DNA of 64,000 bases from Pseudomonadales bacterium (GCA_024234635.1 JACKNX010000016.1:34721-98720); one strand, 5' to 3'; counted from the first letter of the stretch, positions 25,216 through 34,814 are shown. The notes: generated from the sequence alone by a model not told the origin. Translations and numbers: made by a program.

Positions 25216-27135
25216 TTATGCCAACGTCACCAGCGCAGCACCTTCCTCCACGCGCCCGCCCACGGCGCAATGCAGCTCCTGAACCTGACCGTCTGCAGGC
25301 GCACGGATCGTGTGCTCCATCTTCATGGCCTCGATGATCAGCAGTACATCGCCTGCATGCACCTTGTCACCCACCTTCACACGCAGCTCCAGCACCTGTC
25401 CCGGTAACGGCGCCTTGATGCCTCCCGTGCCGCCACCGGTGACCACGAAGCGATCGATATCCCGCCCGAGGTCGCGCACTACCAGGGTCTCTCCACCCGT
25501 CATGACGTGCAGCAACACACCTTCGCGCTGCACATGCGCCAGAATGCGCTTGCCCCCGAGGTAAAAATCGGCGGTGGACGCATCCGCCGCCAGCGTATTG
25601 ACCGCGTGGCGCACACCATCGCAGTCGATCTCCCCGCGTAACCGCAGCGCATAACGCTTCTCACCCACCGCAAGGTGCACATCCACGGTGTCTTCGAGAT
25701 TGGGGATGAAACCGTCGCTGCTGCACCATGGATCTTCCCGTTCATTGCCCTTGCTCACCACGTGGGCCGCCGCCATGAGGAACGGCAGTTCGTCCATGAC
25801 CACGAGCGCCTCGTGATTGGCGTCCGCAAACCCCGTGGTGTAGTGCCCGCTGGCAAAGTCCGGCGCACCCAGCGCACGGATCAGATAGCCGACGTTGTGC
25901 TGCAGGCCGCAGAGACGGGTCTGCATGAGTGCCGCGCGCAGGCGGCCCACCGCTTCCTGGCGCGAACGTCCGTGCGCGATGATCTTGGCGATCATCGGAT
26001 CGTAGTGCGTGGTGACGCGGTCCCCCGTGGCAACGCCCGTATCAACCCGCACGTTGTCCGGGAACTCCGCCCGAAGCAGCGTCCCCGTGGAAGGCAGGAA
26101 CCTGCGGGCCGGATTCTCCGCATAGACGCGCACTTCCACCGCGTGCCCCTGAGGTTTGAGATCGTCCTGACTGAAGCCGAGACGCTCGCCCGCGGCAACG
26201 CGAAGCTGCCATTCCACCAGATCCAGCCCGGTGATCGCCTCTGTGACAGGATGCTCCACCTGCAGGCGGGTGTTCATCTCCATGAAGTAGAACTCGCCGT
26301 CTTCGGCAATGAACTCCACGGTGCCCGCACCGACATAGTCGACGCTGCGCGCCGCCGCCACCGCCGCGGCGCCGAGCCGCGCGCGCAGGGCGGTATCGAC
26401 CGTAGGCGCCGGCGCCTCTTCAATCACCTTCTGGTGCCGGCGTTGCACGGAACAGTCACGCTCGAACAGATGCACGATGTTGCCGTGCGTGTCCGCCAGT
26501 ATCTGCACCTCGATATGCTTGGGCGCCGTCAGGTATTTTTCGAGCAGGACACGATCGTCGTTGAAGGCGTTACGCGCTTCGCGCCGCGCACCCGCCAGCG
26601 CATCGGCGAAGGCTTCCGCGCTGGCAACAACCCGCATGCCTTTCCCGCCTCCGCCGGCGGAGGCTTTGATCAACAAGGGAAATCCAATGCGCAGTGCTTC
26701 GGCCGTCAGCGTGCTGTCGCTCTGATCGTCACCAACGTATCCCGGCACAATGGGGGTGCCGGCGGTCACGACCCTACGCTTGGCTTCGATCTTCGACCCC
26801 ATGATGCGAATGGCCTCCGGCGAGGGCCCCACCCAGGTTGCGCCGGCGGCCATGACGGCCTCCGCGAACTCGGCGTTCTCGGACAGAAAGCCATAGCCGG
26901 GATGTACCGCATCCGCGCCCGAATCGCGTATCGCCTGAATCAGCGCCGGCACATTCAGGTAGCTCTGCAACGCCGGTGCGGGTCCCAGGCAGAAGGCCTG
27001 GTCCGCCATGCGCACGTGCATCGCATTCTGGTCGGCCTCGGAATACACCGCCGTCGTCCGCAGTCCGAGCAGTCGGGCGGTACGCATGATGCGGCAGGCA
27101 ATCTCGCCGCGGTTGGCAACAAGGAGGTTGTACAT
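25216..27135 (-). CDS. liuD: Acyl-CoA carboxylase alpha subunit (methylcrotonyl-CoA type): biotin carboxylase and BCCP
   Basis: The 639-residue protein joins an ATP-grasp biotin carboxylase (glycine loop ASAGGGGKGMRVV, then the MNTRLQVEHPVTE motif) to a C-terminal biotinyl domain with the target lysine K605 in EAMKMEH. It carboxylates biotin for the partner beta subunit encoded just upstream (4-bp gap). With the partner's features, 3-methylcrotonyl-CoA in leucine breakdown is the likely substrate; geranyl-CoA is the main alternative. Confidence 0.9.
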   Translation of the reverse strand: MYNLLVANRGEIACRIMRTARLLGLRTTAVYSEADQNAMHVRMADQAFCLGPAPALQSYLNVPALIQAIRDSGADAVHPGYGFLSENAEFAEAVMAAGATWVGPSPEAIRIMGSKIEAKRRVVTAGTPIVPGYVGDDQSDSTLTAEALRIGFPLLIKASAGGGGKGMRVVASAEAFADALAGARREARNAFNDDRVLLEKYLTAPKHIEVQILADTHGNIVHLFERDCSVQRRHQKVIEEAPAPTVDTALRARLGAAAVAAARSVDYVGAGTVEFIAEDGEFYFMEMNTRLQVEHPVTEAITGLDLVEWQLRVAAGERLGFSQDDLKPQGHAVEVRVYAENPARRFLPSTGTLLRAEFPDNVRVDTGVATGDRVTTHYDPMIAKIIAHGRSRQEAVGRLRAALMQTRLCGLQHNVGYLIRALGAPDFASGHYTTGFADANHEALVVMDELPFLMAAAHVVSKGNEREDPWCSSDGFIPNLEDTVDVHLAVGEKRYALRLRGEIDCDGVRHAVNTLAADASTADFYLGGKRILAHVQREGVLLHVMTGGETLVVRDLGRDIDRFVVTGGGTGGIKAPLPGQVLELRVKVGDKVHAGDVLLIIEAMKMEHTIRAPADGQVQELHCAVGGRVEEGAALVTLA

Positions 27136-27139
27136 TCGA

Positions 27140-28750
27140 TTACATCCGGAAGATACCGAAGGTGGATTCAGGAGCGGTGCTGCGCCGGCAGGCCACGGCC
27201 ATCGCCAGCGCCAACACGCGCCGGGTATCCACCGGACTGATTACGCCGTCATCCCACAGCCGGCCGCTGGCAAAGTAGGGGTGCCCCTCCACATCGTAGC
27301 GGGCACGAATGTCGTCCATGAACGCCGATTTCTCCCCGGCGGGCCACGACTGGCCGCGCTGGGTCATGCCTTCCTCCCGCACCGTGGCCAGAACATGCGC
27401 CGCCTGTTCCCCGCCCATGACGGAGATGCGGGCATTCGGCCACATCCACAGAAAACGCGCACCATAGGCGCGGCCGCACATGGCGTAATTGCCGGCGCCG
27501 AACGAGCCGCCGATGACCACCGTGAACTTTGGCACCCGCGCGCAGGCCACAGCCGTAACCATCTTGGCCCCATCCTTGGCGATGCCCTGGTTTTCGTATT
27601 TGCGACCGACCATGAAACCGGTGATGTTCTGGAGGAACAGCAGCGGAATGCCGCGCCGGTCGGCCAACTGGATGAAGTGCGCACCTTTCAGCGCCGACTC
27701 GGAAAACAGGATTCCGTTATTGGCGATGATGCCCACCGGCATGCCCTCGATGTGGGCGAAGCCGCAGACCAGTGTCTCGCCGTAGGTCTTCTTGAACTCG
27801 TGGAACTCGGAACCGTCGACAAGTCGCGCAATGATTTCGCGTACATCCACCGGCGTACGCGTATCGCGTGGCAGCAGGCCGTATAGCTCGTCTGCTTCAT
27901 AGCCCGGCGGGCGCGGCGCCACGGTCTCCAGCGTGCGCTGGTACGCACACATGGAGTGGCGAACTGCTTCGCGCGCCAGCAGCAGCGCGTGCTCATCATT
28001 CTCGGCGAGGTAGTCGGTGACACCGGAGATACGGCTGTGCACGTCGCCACCACCAAGACTTTCCGCATCCACGATCTCACCCGTCGCAGCTTTCACCAGC
28101 GGGGGTCCGCCAAGAAAGATCGTGCCCTGATTGCGCACGATGATGGCCTGATCGCACATCGCCGGAACATAGGCCCCACCGGCGGTACAGGAGCCCATCA
28201 CCACGGCGATCTGGGGAATGCCGCGTGCCGAAAGATTGGCCTGGTTGTAGAAGATGCGCCCGAAATGATCACGATCCGGAAAGACGCCGGCCTGTTCCGG
28301 CAGAAAGGCGCCACCGGAATCCACCAGGTACACGCAGGGCAGATGATTTTCGCCCGCAATTTCCTGCGCTCGCAGGTGTTTCTTGACCGTGATCGGATAG
28401 TACGTGCCGCCTTTCACCGTGGCGTCGTTGGCGACGATCATGCATTCCACACCGGACACCCGGCCGATGCCGGTAATGATGCCGCCCGAGGGTATCCAGT
28501 CGTCGTAAAGGCCGTGACCGGCAAGTTGCCCGATCTCCAGGAAGGGGGAACCGGGATCGAGCAGCCGGCGCACGCGATCGCGCGGGAGCAGTTTGCCGCG
28601 CTCCACGTGCCGGGTGCGCGAGCGTTCATCTCCGCCCTGCGCTATGCGGGCAACCAGTTGCCCGAGTTCCTCGCTGAGCTTGCGGTGATGCGCTTCGTTG
28701 GCGCGGTAGACGTCGCCGCGGCGGTTGACCGCCGTTCCGATACTTGCCAT
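27140..28750 (-). CDS. liuB: Acyl-CoA carboxylase beta subunit (methylcrotonyl-CoA type)
   Basis: The 536-residue carboxyltransferase moves CO2 from biotin to the acyl-CoA. It has the two crotonase-like halves, with MGSCTAGGAYVPAMCD and GTIFLGGPPLVKAATGE in the first and FLQNITGFMVGRKYENQGI in the second, all typical of methylcrotonyl-CoA carboxylase beta chains. It precedes the alpha gene by 4 bp. In the usual liu order a methylglutaconyl-CoA hydratase (liuC) lies between the two; it is missing here, as are liuA and liuE. Confidence 0.92.
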   Translation of the reverse strand: MASIGTAVNRRGDVYRANEAHHRKLSEELGQLVARIAQGGDERSRTRHVERGKLLPRDRVRRLLDPGSPFLEIGQLAGHGLYDDWIPSGGIITGIGRVSGVECMIVANDATVKGGTYYPITVKKHLRAQEIAGENHLPCVYLVDSGGAFLPEQAGVFPDRDHFGRIFYNQANLSARGIPQIAVVMGSCTAGGAYVPAMCDQAIIVRNQGTIFLGGPPLVKAATGEIVDAESLGGGDVHSRISGVTDYLAENDEHALLLAREAVRHSMCAYQRTLETVAPRPPGYEADELYGLLPRDTRTPVDVREIIARLVDGSEFHEFKKTYGETLVCGFAHIEGMPVGIIANNGILFSESALKGAHFIQLADRRGIPLLFLQNITGFMVGRKYENQGIAKDGAKMVTAVACARVPKFTVVIGGSFGAGNYAMCGRAYGARFLWMWPNARISVMGGEQAAHVLATVREEGMTQRGQSWPAGEKSAFMDDIRARYDVEGHPYFASGRLWDDGVISPVDTRRVLALAMAVACRRSTAPESTFGIFRM

Positions 28751-29314
28751 GAGGCTGTGGATTCCACTGGATTCACTACCCGGCGAACCCGCGCGAACGC
28801 TGAGCCACCGAACCAGCCACGAAGTCTCTCACCGCGCGCGAGAAGACGTCCAGCACACCGTTCGGGAAGCGAATCGGTCCCGGCGGGCGGAAATCGTGCG
28901 TGAATGCCGATTTATTCGCGCAATGCGGGTGCCAGCGCGCCGCCGGGCTGCTAGACTGCCTGACACGGCATTGCTTCTCCATATTGATGAACCGATGCCG
29001 GTGCATCGCTTTAGCGGCAGGCGCGTGTCCTGCCGGGGTCGGAGCAGACCCTGACGCTCGCGACGCCTTGTCTCACAGCAACCTCGCATGGAACTTCAGT
29101 TCCATGCGCGACAGCGCTGGCAATCGCAACGTGGCCAGCTGTGAAGCAGCCGTCTCCGCATCGCCACCTATCGACCATGCACACCCGTGCAGCCTCCTGC
29201 TCCCGAAAGGCCCACAAACATCGCCTCGCGCTGCTACCCGTTTTCGTGGCGGCATGGCCTGGCCCATAGCTAAATCAGCGCCACCTTCAGGGTTGCGCGT
29301 ACCTGGAATCACTC
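28751..29314. other. 564-bp gap between divergent liuB and rhlE
   Basis: It holds R2 copy 1 (29087-29142). No gene was recognised; ORFs crossing it are not homologous to anything known to the annotator. The promoters of liuB and rhlE must be here. Confidence 0.5.
29087..29142 (+). repeat. 56-bp structured repeat R2, copy 1
   Basis: Identical over 56 bases to 33269-33324. It starts with the perfect palindrome CATGGAACT-TC-AGTTCCATG, followed by a second stem formed by ACAGCGCTGGC and GCCAGCTGT around a 12-base loop. It lies about 170 bp upstream of the rhlE start. Confidence 0.9.
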
Positions 29315-30886
29315 ATGAGTTTTCCTTCACTTGGACTGCAGGACAGTCTGCTGCGTGCCATCGCAGATACCGGCTACACACAGCCCACACCCATCCAATC
29401 CCGCGCCATCCCCGCCATCCTGGCCGGCGGAGACATCATGGCCGCCGCGCAGACCGGTACGGGTAAAACCGCCGGCTTCACCCTGCCCATCCTGCAACGC
29501 CTGGGTCGGGGGGCACGGGTTCGCGCCCGCCACATCCGCGCCCTCATCCTGACCCCAACCCGTGAACTGGCGGCGCAGATCCGACAAAGCATCGAGACTT
29601 ACGGACGCTACGAGAAGCTGTCGTCCCTGGTGGTATTCGGCGGCGTCAACATCAACCCACAGCAGGCGGCATTGCGGAACGGCGTGGATATTCTGGTCGC
29701 CACGCCAGGGCGCCTGCTCGACCTGTACCAGCAGCAGGCCATTCGTTTCGACGATCTGGAAGTGCTGGTCCTCGATGAAGCAGATCGCATGCTGGACATG
29801 GGCTTCATCCACGACATCCGACGCATCCTCAAACTGCTGCCCGCGCGACGGCAGAACCTGATGTTCTCCGCCACGTTCAGCGACGAGATTCGCCAGCTGG
29901 CCAAGGGCATCTGCCACCAGCCGGAGGAAATCGACGTCGCGCCTCGCAATGCAACGGTGGATGCCATTACGCAGCACATCTACCCGGTGCCCAAGGAAAG
30001 CAAGGTTGCCGTGCTCACCAGCCTGCTGCGCGCAACCAGCGATCAGGCACTGGTGTTCAGCCGCACCAAGCATGGCGCCGACAAACTGGTACGTGTGCTC
30101 AGCAAGGCCGGCATCGGCGCGGTGGCCATTCATGGCAACAAGAGCCAGAACCAGCGCACCCGCGCCCTGGACGATTTCAAACAGGACCGCACCCAGGTAC
30201 TGGTAGCCACCGACATCGCCGCCCGCGGCATCGATATCGATCAGCTGGCACAGGTGATCAACTTCGACCTGCCACATGTACCCGAAGACTACGTGCACCG
30301 AATTGGTCGCACGGGACGCGCCGGCGCCGATGGTCTGGCGATGTCGCTGGTCGCGCCCGAGGAAGAAAAGCAGCTGCGCGACATCGAACGACTGATTCGC
30401 CGTCGTCTCGATCGCGTACAGCCACCTGAACCGGCGGTGCTGGAAGGCGAGATTCCGGATTTCTCCGACCGCCCCCGCGGACAGGGCAGGCAGTCGTCGC
30501 CCTCACGCCAGCGGTCTCAAGGCGCAGCAACTGCCGTGCGCGGAAATGGTCACGGCCAGAGCCGGGGACGCGGCAACAAGCCGCATGCCGCACGCACTGA
30601 CGGCAGGACCGAAGACAGACAGGGCAGCACGAACAGCGGCAGCGGCAAGCAGGCGCGAGGCGACGCGTCGCCCCGGAGCAGCCGCGACGCACAGGACGCA
30701 AAGCCGGCCCCCAGCGCACAGTCGCCCCGCCGACGACGCCGGCGGCGCTCCACCACGGGAGAGGCAGGCAGCCGCGACAATTCGACGATGGTCGTGACGC
30801 CGACCTCTTCAGGCGGGAGGAGTGCCCGCCCCAGTACGTCAGACTCCCCGTTCTCCCGACTGAAACGGCTGTTCGCAAGCAACTGA
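29315..30886 (+). CDS. rhlE: DEAD-box RNA helicase RhlE
   Basis: RhlE-type helicases remodel RNA during ribosome assembly and decay. The 523-residue protein has the Q motif GYTQPTPIQ, Walker A AQTGTGKT, PTRELAAQI, the DEAD box VLDEADRMLDMGF, SAT (FSATFSDEI), and motif VI HRIGRTGR. The core ends near residue 375 and is followed by a roughly 150-residue disordered tail rich in Arg, Ser, Gly and Gln, common in RhlE and likely to bind RNA. Confidence 0.94.
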   Translation: MSFPSLGLQDSLLRAIADTGYTQPTPIQSRAIPAILAGGDIMAAAQTGTGKTAGFTLPILQRLGRGARVRARHIRALILTPTRELAAQIRQSIETYGRYEKLSSLVVFGGVNINPQQAALRNGVDILVATPGRLLDLYQQQAIRFDDLEVLVLDEADRMLDMGFIHDIRRILKLLPARRQNLMFSATFSDEIRQLAKGICHQPEEIDVAPRNATVDAITQHIYPVPKESKVAVLTSLLRATSDQALVFSRTKHGADKLVRVLSKAGIGAVAIHGNKSQNQRTRALDDFKQDRTQVLVATDIAARGIDIDQLAQVINFDLPHVPEDYVHRIGRTGRAGADGLAMSLVAPEEEKQLRDIERLIRRRLDRVQPPEPAVLEGEIPDFSDRPRGQGRQSSPSRQRSQGAATAVRGNGHGQSRGRGNKPHAARTDGRTEDRQGSTNSGSGKQARGDASPRSSRDAQDAKPAPSAQSPRRRRRRRSTTGEAGSRDNSTMVVTPTSSGGRSARPSTSDSPFSRLKRLFASN

Positions 30887-30896
30887 CGCAGGCGCC

Positions 30897-30914
30897 AGGG
30901 CGGGAAACCGCCCT
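30897..30914. terminator. GNRA-loop hairpin between convergent rhlE and TPP-enzyme gene
   Basis: AGGGCGG, loop GAAA, CCGCCCT: a perfect 7-bp stem with a stable tetraloop, 10 bp after the rhlE stop. It has no T-run, but lies between two convergent genes and could serve both as a 3' boundary. Confidence 0.45.
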
Positions 30915-30968
30915 CTCACGGGTGCAACAGGCCGGTACAGGGAACGCACCCGGCGGCGGACGGCAATC

Positions 30969-32621
30969 TCAGATGGTTGCCGTCAGCTCACCCAGCTTCT
31001 TTGTCAGCCTGGCATTCTCCCGGTAGTCCACCGTCATCACGACCAGACTCGGGCCTGCTTCGTTGAACGCCGCTTCCAGCACGCCCTGAAGCTTCGCGCT
31101 GTCGTCGCAGCGATGGCCATGCCAGCCGAACGCCGCGGCCAGCCCGAGCCATTCGGGATTGCCGAAGGTCAGATCCGTGTGCCGGCCGAACTCATTGGTT
31201 TGTTTCCAGGCGATGAGTCCGTACTCGTGGTCTTCCCAAACGAGCATCACCAGGTTCACGCCCAGCCGCTTCGCGGTTTCCATCTCCTGCACGTTCATGA
31301 GAAATCCCGCATCCCCGCTGATGCCGAGAATGCGCCGATCCGGATACACCAGCGCCGCGGCTATGGCCCCCGGCAGCGCGAATCCCATGGAACAGAAGCC
31401 ATTCGGGATGAGACAGGTGTTCGGCTCGTGACAGTGATAGTGACGCGCGATCCACATCTTGTGGGCCCCAACGTCCGACAGCAGGATGTCATCCGGTCCC
31501 AGCACCTGCCGTGCATCCCACAGCGCTTTCTGAGGCCGGATGCTGCCCTCCTGATCGTCCGCTGCGTACTCCTCCAGGTCTGCCTTCATCGCGGCGCGCG
31601 CCCTGCGCTGCGCCGTCAGCTCGTAGGCCGGCACCTCCACTGCCATGAGCCGCTCGTTCAGCATCCACAGGAAGTGCGCGAGATCACCCACCACCTCCAC
31701 TTTGGGATGATAATTCTCGTCGATCTCCGCCGGCAGGAAGTCCGCGTGAATGATTGTCTTGTCACGATTGGGGTTCCACAGGCGTGGGTGGTATTCGACC
31801 ATGTCGAAGCCGAGCGCCAGAATCACATCCGCATCATCGATGACGTAGTTCATCCGGTCCTTGGTACCAAGCCCTACCGTGTAGAGACAGTAGTCGGCGT
31901 CCATGTCCACCGCACCCTTGGCCATGAACGTACTGATGACACCAATTCCCGTCTTCTCGCACAGCATTCTGAGCTGTTTGCTCGCCCGCTTCCTGATGCA
32001 GCCATTGCCCGCGATGATCAGCGGTCGCCTGGCATTCCGCAGCAGCTCGAACGCCTGGTCCACGATCTTGTCAGCAGGTACGGGACGCCGAAAGCGGATA
32101 GGCGTCAGCGGTGCCGCGAGGGTGTCATGCTTGGCGACGTCCTCGGGCAACTCCAGATGCACGGCACCCGGCTTCTCGGTGCGGGCAATGCGCACGGCCT
32201 TGCGCACCATTTCAGGAATGTTGTCCGCATGCAGCACCGTTTCCGCCCATTTGGTGACCGGGCGGAACATGCCAACCACGTCCATCACCTGGTGTGACTC
32301 CTTGTGAAGACGCCGGATGGTGCCCTGGCCGGTCAGTACCAGCATGGGCGCGCGGTCCATGTTGCTGTCCGCGACGCCGGTAATCAGATTGGTGGCGCCA
32401 GGCCCCAGCGTGCCGAGACAGGCTGCCGGATTGCCCGTGAGACGCCCGTAGATTTCCGCCATGAACGCCGCACCCTGCTCGTGGCGCGTGAGTACAAAAC
32501 GGATGGATTTCGATTTCTCGAGCGACATCATGAAATGGGCGTTCTCCTCGCCGGGAACACCAAAGATGTACTCGAGACCTTCTTCCTCCAGACAACGGAC
32601 GAACAGATCGGACGCCTGCAT
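30969..32621 (-). CDS. Acetolactate synthase-like large subunit (TPP enzyme)
   Basis: The 550-residue protein belongs to the TPP-dependent acetolactate synthase group. It has the catalytic glutamate in TRHEQGAAFMAE, the early motif GVPGEENAHFM, LGPGATNLITG, and the TPP/Mg motif GDAGFLMNVQEMETA with Ala where most have Gly. No regulatory small subunit gene is nearby, which favours a catabolic or stand-alone role on pyruvate. ATG 32621 is chosen because GGAGGAGGG stands just upstream; a reading 49 codons longer lacks such a site. Another 2-oxoacid carboligase activity is possible. Confidence 0.82.
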   Translation of the reverse strand: MQASDLFVRCLEEEGLEYIFGVPGEENAHFMMSLEKSKSIRFVLTRHEQGAAFMAEIYGRLTGNPAACLGTLGPGATNLITGVADSNMDRAPMLVLTGQGTIRRLHKESHQVMDVVGMFRPVTKWAETVLHADNIPEMVRKAVRIARTEKPGAVHLELPEDVAKHDTLAAPLTPIRFRRPVPADKIVDQAFELLRNARRPLIIAGNGCIRKRASKQLRMLCEKTGIGVISTFMAKGAVDMDADYCLYTVGLGTKDRMNYVIDDADVILALGFDMVEYHPRLWNPNRDKTIIHADFLPAEIDENYHPKVEVVGDLAHFLWMLNERLMAVEVPAYELTAQRRARAAMKADLEEYAADDQEGSIRPQKALWDARQVLGPDDILLSDVGAHKMWIARHYHCHEPNTCLIPNGFCSMGFALPGAIAAALVYPDRRILGISGDAGFLMNVQEMETAKRLGVNLVMLVWEDHEYGLIAWKQTNEFGRHTDLTFGNPEWLGLAAAFGWHGHRCDDSAKLQGVLEAAFNEAGPSLVVMTVDYRENARLTKKLGELTATI

Positions 32622-33323
32622 GCTCCCTCCTCCTTCCATGCACGTGAATCTGACAGGCGCGAACACCGCAACCCCCGAGACTCCGCTGCCCGAGTCTAGC
32701 CCCAAGTTACTTTGCAGTGCCAGCATTTCGCCAAACCGCGCAATTGGCAGGAAGCAGCGGCTCGCCATCCCGGACTTGTGACCGCATTGCCCGGATGATT
32801 CATGAAGGGCCGTAGCGAGAACGCCGACAGTGATGAAAGATCAGGTTGGCGCGGACTGTCGCGGTCGCAGTCGCGCCTGGCCGCAGGGCTGGCGCGCGGA
32901 TGGAGCGCGCGCCGTGTTTTCGCTGCCATCGGCGTACGCAGCCGTCTGCGCATGTTTGGTCATGGCCAACCGGTTTCATCGGCTCACGCCGGATACAGCG
33001 ATCCCCGCGGTTACCCCGCGCGAGACTCTCTTTCCCGGCACATCAGCCGGCGCTGTTCAGCCGCTTTCCAGGGAACGCCACTCCATGTACCCCAGTACCG
33101 GTCTGCCAGAACGTTTGTGACTGTTAGCAGGCTGCTGAAAAAGCAGCCTGGTACGCCAGCCAGGGATGGCTGGCCCGCAAATGCAGCGGAAAACGCTGCA
33201 TTTGGTGCGAGTCGGCGAAGCCGACGACCGCTGAAACAAGTCCAGGAGGGACTTTTTCAGCACCCTCTCATGGAACTTCAGTTCCATGCGCGACAGCGCT
33301 GGCAATCGCAACGTGGCCAGCTG
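32622..33323. other. 702-bp gap holding R1 copy C and R2 copy 2
   Basis: The left 500 bp show no recognisable gene, only long open frames with no family features. The right 200 bp are a run of seven stem-loops (R1 then R2). Both flanking genes are on the minus strand, so this is upstream of the TPP enzyme and downstream of the aminotransferase. Confidence 0.6.
33128..33260 (+). repeat. Dispersed stem-loop repeat R1, best copy (C)
   Basis: Five hairpins in a row: CAGGCTGCT/AGCAGCCTG (33128-33150, loop GAAAA), GCCAGCC/GGCTGGC (33155-33174), AAATGCAGCG/CGCTGCATTT (33179-33203, loop GAAAA), GTCGGC/GCCGAC (33211-33225), and CTGAAACAAGTCC/GGACTTTTTCAG (33231-33260, one unpaired base). Copies A (3889) and B (25091) share the order. 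ORFs translated from it give the low-complexity 'proteins' often seen as spurious hypotheticals. Confidence 0.85.
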
Positions 33324-33324
33324 T
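33269..33324 (+). repeat. 56-bp structured repeat R2, copy 2
   Basis: Identical to 29087-29142. Its last base is the first base of the aminotransferase stop codon (read on the minus strand), so it forms the immediate 3' flank of that gene. It follows R1 copy C by 8 bp. Confidence 0.9.
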
Positions 33325-34718
33325 CAGGCGCTCGCCCGCACCCACGCCAGGGTTTCGTTGATTGCCTTGTCAAATTTTGTGAAGAGTTCGTCCACCTGGT
33401 CTTCAGTGATGATCAGCGGCGGACAGAAGGCGAGCGAATCGCCCAGGTTGCGCACGATCAGACCGTTGGCTTCGCAGCGACCCGCGCAATAGGCACCCAC
33501 GCCCTGCTTGCCGGGGAACGGTTGCCGGCTCGCCTTGTCCTGAACCAGCTCGATGGCACCGATCAGGCCGACACCACGAACTTCACCCACCAGCGGATGG
33601 TCCGCGTACGAGCGCAGCCGCGCCTGAAAGCCCGGGCTTATCGCCGCGACGTGTTCGAAGATGCGCCGCTCCTCGAAGATCTCCAGCGTACGCAGCGCCA
33701 CGGCCGCACAAACCGGATGCCCCGAGTAGGTGAAGCCGTGCGCAAACGAGCCCATCTTCGCGGACAACTCGATCATCGGCTCGTACAGGAACTCCGGGAT
33801 CACCACCGCGCTGATCGGCAGATAAGCCGATGACAGCGCTTTGGCTACCGACACGGTGGTCGGACGCATGGCCAGTGTCTGCGCGCCGAAAGGATTACCG
33901 GTGCGGCCGAAGCCGCATATGACTTCGTCGTCGATCAGAAAAATACCGTAACGATCGAGCACGGCCTGAATGGCCGGGAAATAGCCATCGGGCGGAACGA
34001 TGACGCCGCCCGCGCCCATGACCGGCTCGGCAATGAATGCCGCGATGGTTTCCGGTCCTTCACGCTGAATGAGCGCTTCCAGGTTGGCGGCAAGCCGCTT
34101 CACGTACTCGGCCTCGCTCTCGCCCGGCTGCGCGCCACGATAGTAGTGGGGCGCATCGGTGTGCAGGATGCCTTCGATCGGCAGATTGAAATGGGCGTGA
34201 AAGTAGGGCAAACCCGTCAACGACCCGGACGCCACCGTCACGCCGTGGTAGCCACGCTGGCGGCTGATGATCTTCTTCCGCTCCGGCTTGCCGATGGCAT
34301 TGTGGTAGTACCACATCAGCTTGACCTGCGTGTCGTTGGCGTCGCTGCCAGACAAACCGAAAAACACGCGACCGGCGTCGAACGGCATCATCGCCTTCAG
34401 CTTTTCCGCCAGGAGGATGCTGGGTTCGTTGCTCTTGCCGCCAAACAGCTGGGAGTAGGCGAGCGTACGCATCTGCTCCGCGGCAACCCGCGCAAGCTCC
34501 TCCTCGCCGTAACCCAGTGCGGTACACCACAGACCGGCCATGCCTTCCAGGTACTGCCTGCCCTGGTTGTCCCAGATATACACGCCCTGCGCCCGGGTCT
34601 GGATACGCGGCCCCGTGGCGTGGTGCAGCTTGAGATTGGTGGTGGGGTGCAGGACGTGGCGAAGGTCCTTTGCCTCCAGCGAGTCCGCGGGAAATTCATT
34701 GTGCAGCGGATCAGTCAT
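33324..34718 (-). CDS. Class III (omega) aminotransferase
   Basis: The 464-residue PLP enzyme matches omega-amino acid:pyruvate and putrescine aminotransferases: GMAGLWCTALGYGEEELARVA, the PLP-phosphate loop SGSDANDTQVKL, the aspartate in LIDDEVICGFGRTG and the PLP lysine in SVAKALSSAYLPISAV. Such enzymes move amino groups from polyamines, beta-alanine or similar onto pyruvate, giving alanine. Alanine dehydrogenase is the next gene upstream on the same strand (96-bp gap), consistent with alanine as product. The donor substrate is not fixed by sequence. Confidence 0.88.
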   Translation of the reverse strand: MTDPLHNEFPADSLEAKDLRHVLHPTTNLKLHHATGPRIQTRAQGVYIWDNQGRQYLEGMAGLWCTALGYGEEELARVAAEQMRTLAYSQLFGGKSNEPSILLAEKLKAMMPFDAGRVFFGLSGSDANDTQVKLMWYYHNAIGKPERKKIISRQRGYHGVTVASGSLTGLPYFHAHFNLPIEGILHTDAPHYYRGAQPGESEAEYVKRLAANLEALIQREGPETIAAFIAEPVMGAGGVIVPPDGYFPAIQAVLDRYGIFLIDDEVICGFGRTGNPFGAQTLAMRPTTVSVAKALSSAYLPISAVVIPEFLYEPMIELSAKMGSFAHGFTYSGHPVCAAVALRTLEIFEERRIFEHVAAISPGFQARLRSYADHPLVGEVRGVGLIGAIELVQDKASRQPFPGKQGVGAYCAGRCEANGLIVRNLGDSLAFCPPLIITEDQVDELFTKFDKAINETLAWVRASA

Positions 34719-34814
34719 AGCTCACTCGGACAGCTCAGATTCTGGCGCGGACTCTACGCCATCCGCCTGTTGCTGGCACCTTTCGCGCCGACGACGCCGG
34801 TCCGTGACCCGGCG

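Noticed and set aside
28900..29466. Plus-strand ORF of 188 codons
   Set aside because: It runs through repeat R2 and then out of frame into rhlE. No ribosome binding site or family resemblance; explained by the repeat and codon bias of rhlE.
33057..33311. Minus-strand ORF of 84 codons resembling hypothetical proteins
   Set aside because: It is the translation of repeats R1 and R2. Similar strings occur at the other copies, so it reflects the repeat rather than a gene.
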